Positions 1 to 7,079 of a DNA stretch of 64,000 nucleotides are shown in pieces (positions within the stretch are counted from its first letter, which is position 1; every line of letters begins with the position of its first letter). Position numbers and translations under genes: made by a program. The DNA is from Candidatus Neomicrothrix sp. UBA7884 (lineage in GTDB: Bacteria; Actinomycetota; Acidimicrobiia; Acidimicrobiales; MedAcidi-G1): assembly GCA_002501135.1 (NCBI GenBank), contig DLRQ01000090.1:1-64000 (forward strand), read 5' to 3'. The notes under the pieces were generated by a model. That model saw nothing but the letters and a program-made list of their open reading frames with translations. It made no database searches and was not told the origin of the DNA.

Positions 1-22
1 GCGATCAGGTATGTTCAGCGCC

Positions 23-406
23 ATGAACATTCCATCAGATGCCCGGTATTCGGAAGACCATGAATGGATTCGGGTCGAGGAGGGCAATCGGCTCAGGATC
101 GGCATAACCGACTACGCCCAGGATGCCCTCGGTGACGTTGTCTTCGTTGAACTGCCGACTGTGGGAACGACCGTTGAGGTAGGCGGAGTCTTCGGCGAGG
201 TGGAGTCCACCAAATCGGTCTCCGAACTCTTCGCACCAGTTGCAGGAGCGATCCTCGAGGTCAACCACGACCTCGAGGCAACACCCGAGCGGGTCAACGA
301 GGATCCCTACGGCGATGGCTGGATCTGCGTTCTTGAGCCGACAGACCCGGCAGCCGCCGAGTCCCTGATGGACGCCGAGGCCTACTCAGCCCTCCTTGAG
401 GCCTGA
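23..406 (+). CDS. gcvH: Glycine cleavage system H protein
   Basis: Cytosolic lipoyl carrier of the glycine cleavage system; its lipoyl-lysine passes the aminomethyl group from P-protein (gcvP, 11452-14352) to T-protein (gcvT, 3933-4991). The 127-aa product has the normal family length. The lipoylated lysine is K64 in the motif ESTKS, and the N-terminal DHEW block is clear. I chose ATG 23 because it gives the usual family N-terminus; ATG 11 would add four residues. The promoter lies outside the window. The FHA gene starts 3 bases after the stop, so the two are probably cotranscribed, as in the mycobacterial Rv1826-Rv1827 pair. Confidence 0.95.
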   Translation: MNIPSDARYSEDHEWIRVEEGNRLRIGITDYAQDALGDVVFVELPTVGTTVEVGGVFGEVESTKSVSELFAPVAGAILEVNHDLEATPERVNEDPYGDGWICVLEPTDPAAAESLMDAEAYSALLEA

Positions 407-409
407 TCA

Positions 410-880
410 ATGGCTCCCGGTAGTTCCGCTTGCCCGGACTGCGGGCTCGACGACACTGAGGGAGCCAACTTCTGCCCCTCTTGCGGCTCACAGTTACTTG
501 CGGGTGATGACGAGGCCACCGACTCCTTTGAGGCGGTACCCGTCTCTCCGCACGAAGACGACCGTGCACAGTTTCCACCCGGCTGCGGCCTGTTCGTGGT
601 CGACTCGGGCCCCAAGGCCGGCTCCCGTTACGGCCTCGAATCCGATCTGACAACGGTCGGAAGGCACCGCTCCGCAGACATCCTGCTCGACGACGTGACC
701 GTCTCAAGGCGCCACGTAGAGGTCGACCGAACCGGAGACCGGTACATGGTCCGCGACGTGGGCTCGCTCAACGGCACCTACCTGAACCGCGACCGGATCG
801 AATCGGCTGAACTCAACGACGGCGACGAACTGCAGATCGGTCGTTTCAAACTGCTTTTCTTCCACGGAACCGCCACCTGA
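410..880 (+). CDS. garA: GarA/OdhI-like FHA protein with N-terminal zinc ribbon
   Basis: Forkhead-associated (phosphothreonine-binding) protein of 156 aa. The FHA domain spans about residues 62-152 with the core GRHRSAD (84-90), SRRH (99-102) and SLNGTY (119-124). It resembles GarA/OdhI, which inhibits 2-oxoglutarate dehydrogenase and controls glutamate metabolism when unphosphorylated. Unlike mycobacterial GarA it begins with a putative zinc ribbon (C8, C11, C22, C25). The ETTSVF phospho-motif of GarA is not present; the nearest match is ATDSFEA around T37. Its place between gcvH and an FtsR-like MerR gene matches Rv1826-Rv1828, which supports orthology. Function is inferred from family and synteny. 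Confidence 0.85.
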   Translation: MAPGSSACPDCGLDDTEGANFCPSCGSQLLAGDDEATDSFEAVPVSPHEDDRAQFPPGCGLFVVDSGPKAGSRYGLESDLTTVGRHRSADILLDDVTVSRRHVEVDRTGDRYMVRDVGSLNGTYLNRDRIESAELNDGDELQIGRFKLLFFHGTAT

Positions 881-894
881 GGGCCTCACCCGTC

Positions 895-1611
895 ATGCCC
901 GTTGAGAGTTCCCAGGAGGAGTCCCGTATCGGAATCGGCGAGGTCCTTTCCCGTCTCGAAGCCGAGTTTCCGGATGTGACCGTCTCCAAGCTCCGGTATC
1001 TGGAGTCCCAGGGCCTGATCAGCCCCGACCGCTCGACATCCGGGTATCGCCGATTCTCCGACAGCGACATGGACCGCCTTGTGTGGATTCTCCGTCAGCA
1101 GAGCCAGAACTTCCTTCCGCTGAAGGTGATCCGTGACCTTCTCGAAGAGTCAGGCGGTGACCCGGTGCACGGTTCTGCCGAGGTCAAGCCGTTTCGCGAG
1201 CAGGGTCCAGCCGCCATGTCCGAATCGGTGAGCGTCACCCTCGAGGAGTTGGCCACAGCAGCTGCGGTCTCTGTGGCAACGGTCAGAGAACTCGAGAAGC
1301 TGGGCCTTGTCGAGGGGAGCGCTGCCGGCTCTACAACTGTCTACGACGCCGACGCACTGCTTGTTACCCACCTGGCCAGAACGTGTGCAGACAACGGCCT
1401 CGACATTCGCCATCTGCGGATGCATCTGGTGGCGGCACAGCGTGAGGCCGGTGTGCTGGAGCAGATTCTGCTCCCGCGTCTCCGCAACGGTGACCCGGCG
1501 GCGGTGGCGGCCGTCAGGTCCCGTTTTGAGGAACTGGTAGTGGCAGGCGGACAGATCCGCGACATCATGCGCAGGCGCTCGATGGGCCGCCTGGGCCGTT
1601 TCACCCACTGA
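895..1611 (+). CDS. ftsR: MerR-family regulator, FtsR-like
   Basis: DNA-binding regulator of 238 aa. Residues about 7-75 form a MerR winged helix (signature SKLRYLESQGLI, then GYRRFSDSD). A second helix-turn-helix-like segment follows at about 106-150 (TLEELATAAAVSVATVREL). This layout and position match Rv1828/FtsR, which in corynebacteria and mycobacteria activates ftsZ and is linked to growth control. It starts 14 bases after the FHA gene and is probably in the same transcript. No cysteine pattern for metal or redox sensing is visible. The target genes cannot be read from this window. Confidence 0.8.
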   Translation: MPVESSQEESRIGIGEVLSRLEAEFPDVTVSKLRYLESQGLISPDRSTSGYRRFSDSDMDRLVWILRQQSQNFLPLKVIRDLLEESGGDPVHGSAEVKPFREQGPAAMSESVSVTLEELATAAAVSVATVRELEKLGLVEGSAAGSTTVYDADALLVTHLARTCADNGLDIRHLRMHLVAAQREAGVLEQILLPRLRNGDPAAVAAVRSRFEELVVAGGQIRDIMRRRSMGRLGRFTH

Positions 1612-1615
1612 TCCA

Positions 1616-2248
1616 ATGACTGAGCCCCGACTCCTGTATGGATCAGATGAGATTGCCGCGAGGGTCGCCGAACTGGGCGAGGAACTGAGCGGGATTCTGG
1701 AGGACGGAGCGGTTGCAGTTGGCGTCCTCAAGGGGTGTCTGCCGTTCATGGCGGACCTGGTCCGCTGCATTGACCGGCACCTTGAGATCGACTTCGTGGC
1801 CCTCAGTGCCTTTGCCCCCGACAGCGGCCGGATCCGTCTGACCCGTGACGTCGTAAGTGATTTGTCGGGCAGGCAGGTCCTGTTGATTGAGGGCGTGGTC
1901 GACACCGGGTTCCGGCTCGATTTCCTCAGGCGCCACATGCTCGACCATGGCCCGACAGAGGTTCTCGCCTGCACCCTGCTGGACCGCTCTGACCGTCGGA
2001 TCCTGCCTACACGGGTCGACTATTCGGGATTCGTCACCGACGAGGGCTTTGTCGTCGGATACGGCCTCGACCATCACGGCAGGTACCGGAATCTGCCCAG
2101 CGTGGCAACAGTCGACCTGACACAACTCGAGTCCGAGTACGCCCGGGGTGACACTGCAATGGCCGACACCATCATGGGCCTTGCAGGTCGCAATCCGATC
2201 GGGGCATCTCCGGAGCCTCCTGAGGTGGAGAGTATGGTGCCCGGGTGA
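1616..2248 (+). CDS. Divergent hypoxanthine phosphoribosyltransferase-like protein
   Basis: A 210-aa type I phosphoribosyltransferase that follows the HPRT layout: LKG near residue 38, IDF-VALS at 58-64, the PRPP loop at 88-99, and VVGYGLDHHGRYRNLP near the C-terminus, which aligns with the purine-binding end of HPRT. The PRPP loop reads IEGVVDTG where HPRTs have VEDxxDTG, so the second acidic residue (D134 in human HGPRT) is G93; the catalytic-base aspartate in DTG (D96) is kept. The K of the VKPDY block is replaced by R. It starts 4 bases after ftsR and interrupts the order seen in M. tuberculosis. It may be a weak enzyme, have another base specificity, or be regulatory. Confidence 0.7.
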   Translation: MTEPRLLYGSDEIAARVAELGEELSGILEDGAVAVGVLKGCLPFMADLVRCIDRHLEIDFVALSAFAPDSGRIRLTRDVVSDLSGRQVLLIEGVVDTGFRLDFLRRHMLDHGPTEVLACTLLDRSDRRILPTRVDYSGFVTDEGFVVGYGLDHHGRYRNLPSVATVDLTQLESEYARGDTAMADTIMGLAGRNPIGASPEPPEVESMVPG

Positions 2249-2309
2249 CCAGCAGGAGCCCGCTCACCCCGGGCGCTCGGGCCGCTGATCAGGTTGGCTG
2301 GGTGCTCCG

Positions 2310-2810
2310 ATGATCGAGATGCGGGTAGTTGGCATTCAGGAGGTTCTTCCGAGCAGTACACCTGTCGTACTGCTTCGAGAACTTGAAGGAGAACGCCTCC
2401 TGCCGATCTTCATCGGTATGGCCGAGGCGACGGCCATCGGCCTCGTTCTTGCGGGCCAGGAGCCTCCACGACCCATGACCCACGATCTGATCGCCATTCT
2501 GTTCGACTCCTTCTCGGTCGAGCTGCAGCGGGTTCACGTGACCGAACTGCGCGATCGCACGTTCTTCGCTGAACTGCACCTTCATGGCCCCGAGGGTGAC
2601 CAGGTTCTCTCCTGTCGACCGTCTGATGCCATTGCCATTGCCATCCGAACCGAGACACCCATATATGTGGCCGTAGACGTGCTCGACGAGGCCGGATACA
2701 TGGCGCCTCTCGACGAGAGCGGCCAGGCAGTGCCTGCCGCAGAGGCCCAGGTCGAGGAGTTCAGGGAGTTTCTTGATTCGGTGAACCCAGATGACTTTGC
2801 CGGCGGATAG
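2310..2810 (+). CDS. Bifunctional nuclease (DUF151) domain protein
   Basis: A 166-aa protein of the BFN/DUF151 family. The domain fills residues 1-135: MIEMRVVGI start, LPIFIGMAEATAI (about 31-43), the HDL-x-LFDSF block (58-68) and CRPSDAIAIAIR (102-113), followed by a charged tail. The ortholog Rv1829 sits at the same place in the gcvH-garA-ftsR cluster. The nuclease activity was reported for a plant member; the bacterial role is not established. The previous gene ends 61 bases upstream, and I see no convincing promoter in the gap, so readthrough from ftsR/hpt-like is likely. Confidence 0.85.
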   Translation: MIEMRVVGIQEVLPSSTPVVLLRELEGERLLPIFIGMAEATAIGLVLAGQEPPRPMTHDLIAILFDSFSVELQRVHVTELRDRTFFAELHLHGPEGDQVLSCRPSDAIAIAIRTETPIYVAVDVLDEAGYMAPLDESGQAVPAAEAQVEEFREFLDSVNPDDFAGG

Positions 2811-2909
2811 ACAGCCTGTGCCCCTGGAATCAGCAGGTCAGAGCTGTTTCCCGGGTCATCCAGCTCGTCAACCCGGTATCTGGGCAGTTCGACGGCGCAA
2901 ACGCGATGG

Positions 2910-2938
2910 TTGACCCCGGTAGGTGCGAGGCCTAGTCT
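2910..2938 (+). promoter_or_regulatory. Predicted sigma-70 promoter of the second MerR gene
   Basis: TTGACC at 2910-2915 and TAGTCT at 2933-2938 are separated by exactly 17 bases. The predicted start of transcription near 2945 gives a leader of about 95 bases before GTG 3040. The gap 2811-3039 otherwise holds no gene I can support. Confidence 0.5.
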
Positions 2939-3039
2939 GGATCGAAGTCACAGTGGTGTAGTTCCGTTGATGTGTTCCGCCGGGAGCCTTCACAGTGCTG
3001 CGCTCCTGACGCCAGTGCACGAGGAGAGAGGGGTCGCAC

Positions 3040-3519
3040 GTGGCCACAGACATTCCAGCCGATGGGTACAGCTCCAAGCGGACCGCCGAGATCGTCGGCG
3101 TCACCTACAGACAGTTGGACTACTGGACACGTACCGGACTGGTCAAGCCGACACTCGGCGCAGCTACCGGAAGCGGCAGCAGGCGGCGCTACGACTACCG
3201 GAACCTGCTCGAGTTGAGGGCGGTCAAGACCCTCCTGGACGCCGGCATCCGGCTGGAACATGTGCGGGAGGTCTTCAGTTACCTGAGCGAGCATCTCGAC
3301 GAGGACGTGACCCAGGTCAACCTGGTTATCAGCGGCACAAGGTCCGTTGCTGTACGCAGCGGCGACGAGATTATCGACCTCCTGCGACAGGGACAGGGCG
3401 TTCTCAACATCCTCCCGCTGGCAGGCGTCAAGGAGGATCTCGACTCAAAGATCATCGACCTGTACCCGGAAGACCACCTGGCAGCACCAGAAACCGGTCC
3501 GGCAGTGGCCGAGGGCTAG
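3040..3519 (+). CDS. MerR-family regulator (Rv1830-like)
   Basis: A 159-aa MerR regulator. The DNA-binding domain is at residues about 11-80 (SSKRTAEIVGVTYRQLDYWTR, then RRRYDYRNLLELRAVK). The C-terminal part is short and has no metal-binding cysteines. It matches in place and layout Rv1830 (McdR/ResR), a cell-cycle and growth regulator in mycobacteria; the exact target here is unknown. The GTG start at 3040 is supported by a purine-rich Shine-Dalgarno stretch (GAGGAGAGAG, 3021-3030). The next gene starts on the base after the stop codon. Confidence 0.85.
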   Translation: MATDIPADGYSSKRTAEIVGVTYRQLDYWTRTGLVKPTLGAATGSGSRRRYDYRNLLELRAVKTLLDAGIRLEHVREVFSYLSEHLDEDVTQVNLVISGTRSVAVRSGDEIIDLLRQGQGVLNILPLAGVKEDLDSKIIDLYPEDHLAAPETGPAVAEG

Positions 3520-3900
3520 TTGAGAGCCTTCCTGCAGGGCGTGGAGCCGGGGGACGACAGCATTCACCGGCTCCCCAGACCGGTCCTGCCGGTCGATTTC
3601 GCCCACGACTCCGAGAGACGGATAGCCGAACTGTTCGACTTCTACGGAATCGCCTGGGAGTACGAACCGACCACCTTCGTCCTCGACAAGGCGCCAGACG
3701 GAAGCCTCCTGTCGGCGTTCACACCCGACTTCTACCTTCCTGACCATGACCTCTTCGTCGAGGTGACGACGTTGCGCCAGACGCTCGTCACCCGCAAGAA
3801 CAAGAAGGTCCGGAGGTTGCGCGAACTCCATCCCGACATTCAGGTTCGGGTGCTCTACAGGAGCGACCTCGAGCGAATGTTTGCCAAGCACGCAGCCTGA
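3520..3900 (+). CDS. Small PD-(D/E)XK nuclease-like protein of unknown function
   Basis: A 126-aa protein translated from TTG 3520, immediately after the merR stop, so translation is probably coupled. Residues 31-83 follow the order of a PD-(D/E)XK core: helix with E35, strand with YEP near 48-50, FTPDFYLPD with D70, then LFVEVTT with E81. The usual lysine of the E-x-K pair is T83; lysines cluster just after it (K93, K95, K96). This resembles small TnsA/VSR-like folds but catalysis is uncertain. I know no named family member; conservation next to MerR/gcv genes would argue for a housekeeping role in DNA or RNA processing. Confidence 0.65.
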   Translation: MRAFLQGVEPGDDSIHRLPRPVLPVDFAHDSERRIAELFDFYGIAWEYEPTTFVLDKAPDGSLLSAFTPDFYLPDHDLFVEVTTLRQTLVTRKNKKVRRLRELHPDIQVRVLYRSDLERMFAKHAA

Positions 3901-3932
3901 CCCCTGCATCAAGAGCGGGAATCGTCGCAACC

Positions 3933-4991
3933 ATGACCGGACAGCCAGACCTCCTGCTGTCACCGCTTGACCAGGTCCACAGGGATGCCAAGGCAAGGAT
4001 GGCTCCTTTCGGCGGTTGGGAAATGCCGCTCAACTACCCGGCTGGAACGATTTCAGAGCACATGGCCTGTCGGGGGGAAGCGGCCCTCTTCGACGTAAGC
4101 CACCTCGGAACACTGGAGCTGAGGGGCGCAGCAGCGTTCGGGCAACTCCAGACCGGCCTCTCGAACGACCTTCGTCGAATCTCACCGGGACGTGCCCAGT
4201 ACACACACCTTCTGGACCAGGCAGACGGGTCTGTCCTCGACGACATCATCGTGTGGTGGCTTGCCGACGAGAGTTTCATGGTCCTACCCAATGCCGCCAA
4301 CAACACCGATGTGCTCGGAGCCCTTCCCGGTTGCGTCGACGTGGCCGCTGAGCGGACCCTTCTGGCGTTACAGGGTCCCCGTGCGCGCACACTTCTCGGG
4401 ACAGTAGCGCCCGATGCCGCAGAGGTCGGACGCTTCAGGGTCTCGACTTTTGACTGGGAGGGTTCGCCGGCACTGGTCGCAGGCACCGGTTACACCGGTG
4501 AGCGGGGCTTCGAACTGTCGGTACCGAACGGAGTGGCCGCATCGCTGTGGCAGGCTCTGGTCGCTGCAGGGGCCGACCCGGCGGGCCTCGGAGCCCGTGA
4601 CACCCTGAGACTAGAAGCCGGCCTTCCTCTGCATGGCCATGAGTTGGGCCCCGGGATCACACCCCTGCATGCTGGACTCGGATGGGTCGTTGGCTGGGAG
4701 AAGGAATCGTTCAGGGGGAGGGAGGCCCTGGTCAAGTTGCGTGAGAGGGGAGCAGCGCGAACTCTGCGGGGCCTCTCGACACCAGGTAGGCGCCCTCCCA
4801 GAGAAGGCCAGGCGGTACTTCACGAAGGAACGCAGGTCGCCGTCGTAACGAGCGGCAACTTCTCGCCCTGCCTGGGGCATGGCATAGCAATGGCGTTTCT
4901 CCCCATCGGTCTCGACGTGGGTTCGAGTGTGGCGCTTGACCAGCGTGGCACAGAGGTGCCGGCAACGGTCACAGACCTGCCGTTCGTCTGA
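3933..4991 (+). CDS. gcvT: Glycine cleavage system aminomethyltransferase (T protein)
   Basis: Transfers the methylene group from aminomethyl-lipoyl-GcvH to tetrahydrofolate, releasing ammonia. The 352-aa product is close to family length. Landmarks are HRDAKARMAPFGGWEMPLNY (16-35), ALFDVSHLGTLELRG (51-65), GTGYTGERGFEL (about 182-193) and the C-terminal barrel with GHGIAMAFLP. Start ATG 3933 lies 33 bases after the preceding stop. It sits with gcvH at one end of the region and away from gcvP, and unlike gcvP has no riboswitch directly in front of it. Confidence 0.95.
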   Translation: MTGQPDLLLSPLDQVHRDAKARMAPFGGWEMPLNYPAGTISEHMACRGEAALFDVSHLGTLELRGAAAFGQLQTGLSNDLRRISPGRAQYTHLLDQADGSVLDDIIVWWLADESFMVLPNAANNTDVLGALPGCVDVAAERTLLALQGPRARTLLGTVAPDAAEVGRFRVSTFDWEGSPALVAGTGYTGERGFELSVPNGVAASLWQALVAAGADPAGLGARDTLRLEAGLPLHGHELGPGITPLHAGLGWVVGWEKESFRGREALVKLRERGAARTLRGLSTPGRRPPREGQAVLHEGTQVAVVTSGNFSPCLGHGIAMAFLPIGLDVGSSVALDQRGTEVPATVTDLPFV

Positions 4992-5021
4992 CTAGAGCAG
5001 GTTGGTTGTTGCAGCGTGGAC

Positions 5022-5786
5022 TCAGTCGCGCAGGTCTGGCTGATCCCTCATGATCTGGTCGAACATCGGCTGTGGGCTGAACCAGCCTGAATAGGGGTGG
5101 TTCAGATAGGCAGCGGTCTCGGCTGCAACATCCGCGTCGATCAGAACCGGGGTGCCCGCCGCCTCGGCCAGAAGTTGGGCCTGGCAGGTCCGCTCCATCG
5201 AGACGAACAACCAGAGCGCCTCCTCGACGCACCGCCCGACTGTCAGCAGTCCGTGGTTTCTCAAGATTGCTGCACCGTTGGCACCCAGGGAGTGTGCGAT
5301 CCGCTTTCCCTCTTCGGGATCGTTGACGACTCCGGTGTAGTCATCGAACAGGACATGGTTGTCAAAAAAGATGCAAGAGTCCTGGGTCAGTGGGTCGAGC
5401 AGCCGTCCAAGGGAGGACCATGCCTTCCCGAACACTGAGTGGGAGTGAGCGGCTGCCACGATCTCAGGACGGGCCATGTGCAACGCAGAATGGATTGCAA
5501 AGGCAGCCTGGTTCACGGAGTAGGAACCCTCGACCACGCTGCCCGTGTGATCGACGAGCAACAGGTCAGAGGCACTGATCTGGCCGAAGGCCATGCCGAA
5601 CGGGTTGACCCAGAAGCACTCCGTGTGCTCAGGGTCACGGGCGGTTATGTGCCCGGCTACGCCCTCGCTGAAACCGAATCGGCCGAAGAGCCGAAAAGCC
5701 GCCGCCAGACGTTCCTTCCGGTGCCGGCGCTCATCCTCGGGGTCGGATAGTGCCGCTGGTACGTAGTACGGATTCAGGTCGGTCAT
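5022..5786 (-). CDS. Class II aldolase/adducin family protein
   Basis: A 254-aa zinc-dependent aldolase-fold protein. It has the substrate/phosphate segment GVAGHITAR (42-50), the metal-binding pair HSH (H114, H116) and a third histidine in RNHGLL near 177. The relatives include fuculose-1-phosphate aldolase, ribulose-5-phosphate 4-epimerase and many uncharacterised actinobacterial proteins, so the substrate cannot be given. It is convergent with gcvT (30-base gap) and lies downstream of aroC on the same strand with a gap of about 105 bases. GGAG lies about 6 bases before ATG 5786. Confidence 0.85.
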   Translation of the reverse strand: MTDLNPYYVPAALSDPEDERRHRKERLAAAFRLFGRFGFSEGVAGHITARDPEHTECFWVNPFGMAFGQISASDLLLVDHTGSVVEGSYSVNQAAFAIHSALHMARPEIVAAAHSHSVFGKAWSSLGRLLDPLTQDSCIFFDNHVLFDDYTGVVNDPEEGKRIAHSLGANGAAILRNHGLLTVGRCVEEALWLFVSMERTCQAQLLAEAAGTPVLIDADVAAETAAYLNHPYSGWFSPQPMFDQIMRDQPDLRD

Positions 5787-5891
5787 CGCCTACTCCGGGC
5801 CCGGTGATCAGTCCGGCTGCTGGCCAGACCAGTGGATGGATACGTGGACGAGGAGACCGTATTGGGCGGGGACCCGTGCCCACAAGGCGGG

Positions 5892-6980
5892 TCAGTCGGG
5901 CAGCACGTCGACGGCCTTGTGTCGCAGCCAGTGGTCAGCGAGGGTGAGCAGTGCCATGGACTCGACGAGAGGAACAGCCCTCGGAAGGACGCACGGGTCG
6001 TGGCGTCCCCTGGCCTCGAGTGTTACGGGCATGTTAGAGGTATCGACGGTCTCCTGAGGAGCCGAGATCGTGGCTGTGGGCTTGAACGCAACACGGAACA
6101 AGAGGTCTGCACCGTTTGAAATTCCGCCCTGAACTCCGCCAGACCTGTTGGAGGTTGTGGCCGGGGCGGATTCGCCGGGAATGAACGGATCGTTGTGTTC
6201 AAGGCCGGTCATGGTCACGGCATCAAAGCCACTGCCGATGTCGAAGCCCTTCGAGGCCGGAAGCGAGAGCATCCCCTTGGCCAGATCTGCCTCGAGCCTG
6301 TCAAAGACCGGGTCGCCGAGCCCGGGCGGCATGTTTCGGACAACGCACGTAACGAGCCCTCCCAGAGAGTCGCCTTCGTGGCGGGCAGTCTCGATTGCAA
6401 AGGTCATTGCAGCGGCGGCATCAGGGTCAGGGCACCGTGTGGGATCTGCCTCCACCTCGGCGAGGGTCACGCTGTCGGAGTCGACATTGGCGACGATCGT
6501 GTGTACCTGACTGACCCATGCCAACACCTCGATGCCGGCAGTCCTCCGGAGCAACTGGCGGGCCACGGCACCCGCGGCCACCCTCCCGATTGTCTCCCTG
6601 GCGCTTGCGCGGCCACCACCTCGCCAGTCGCGAACCCCGTACCTGGCCTCGTACGTGTAGTCCGCGTGTGAAGGACGGTAGACGTCCCGCAGGTGCTCGT
6701 AGGCGGCCGGCCGGGCATCGGAGTTGCGCACCAGGACGGCGATCGGTGAGCCGGTGGTGACTCCCTCGAACACGCCTGAGAGGATCTCAGCGTTGTCGGC
6801 CTCGGAGCGCTGTGTTGTGATGCTGCTCTGGCCTGGGCGGCGCCTGTCGAGGTCGTCCTGGAGGTGTTGCTCGGTGAGGGGCAGACGGGGTGGACAGCCG
6901 TCGACGACCACGCCGATTCCTCCACCGTGGCTCTCGCCCCAGGTGGAGATCCGAAACAGCGATCCAAAGGTGCTTCCCAC
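5892..6980 (-). CDS. aroC: Chorismate synthase
   Basis: Last shikimate-pathway enzyme; converts 5-enolpyruvylshikimate 3-phosphate to chorismate using reduced FMN. The family N-terminus [20 protein letters not shown] is present, with [13 protein letters not shown] at about 46-58 and the [10 protein letters not shown] block near 122-131. I place the start at GTG 6980 because it gives the canonical first residues and lies 8 bases after a TATGCT box; ATG 6986 would be only 2 bases from that box. The protein is about 362 aa. It is divergent from the acyl-CoA synthetase gene. Confidence 0.93.
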   Translation of the reverse strand: MGSTFGSLFRISTWGESHGGGIGVVVDGCPPRLPLTEQHLQDDLDRRRPGQSSITTQRSEADNAEILSGVFEGVTTGSPIAVLVRNSDARPAAYEHLRDVYRPSHADYTYEARYGVRDWRGGGRASARETIGRVAAGAVARQLLRRTAGIEVLAWVSQVHTIVANVDSDSVTLAEVEADPTRCPDPDAAAAMTFAIETARHEGDSLGGLVTCVVRNMPPGLGDPVFDRLEADLAKGMLSLPASKGFDIGSGFDAVTMTGLEHNDPFIPGESAPATTSNRSGGVQGGISNGADLLFRVAFKPTATISAPQETVDTSNMPVTLEARGRHDPCVLPRAVPLVESMALLTLADHWLRHKAVDVLPD

Positions 6981-6988
6981 GGTCATCG

Positions 6989-6994
6989 AGCATA
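6989..6994 (-). promoter_or_regulatory. -10 box of aroC (leaderless)
   Basis: TATGCT on the minus strand ends 8 bases before GTG 6980, so transcription should begin at or next to the start codon. Confidence 0.5.
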
Positions 6995-7065
6995 GGGGCG
7001 GCGCTGCGTCCGGCCCGAGACCTTTCTGAACCGGTCCGGCTGCAGGAGGGAATCAGCCTTGGGGC

Positions 7066-7071
7066 TAGCCT
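7066..7071 (+). promoter_or_regulatory. -10 box of the acyl-CoA synthetase gene (leaderless)
   Basis: TAGCCT ends 8 bases before ATG 7080. It lies inside the longer frame that could start at TTG 7059, which argues for ATG 7080, although an AGGAGGG at 7044-7050 is well placed for TTG 7059. Confidence 0.5.
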
Positions 7072-7079
7072 CGCTGACC

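Noticed and set aside
2910..3743. 277-aa open frame on the plus strand
   Set aside because: Runs through the merR promoter, merR and the next gene in a different frame; composition is Arg/Pro-rich shadow sequence.
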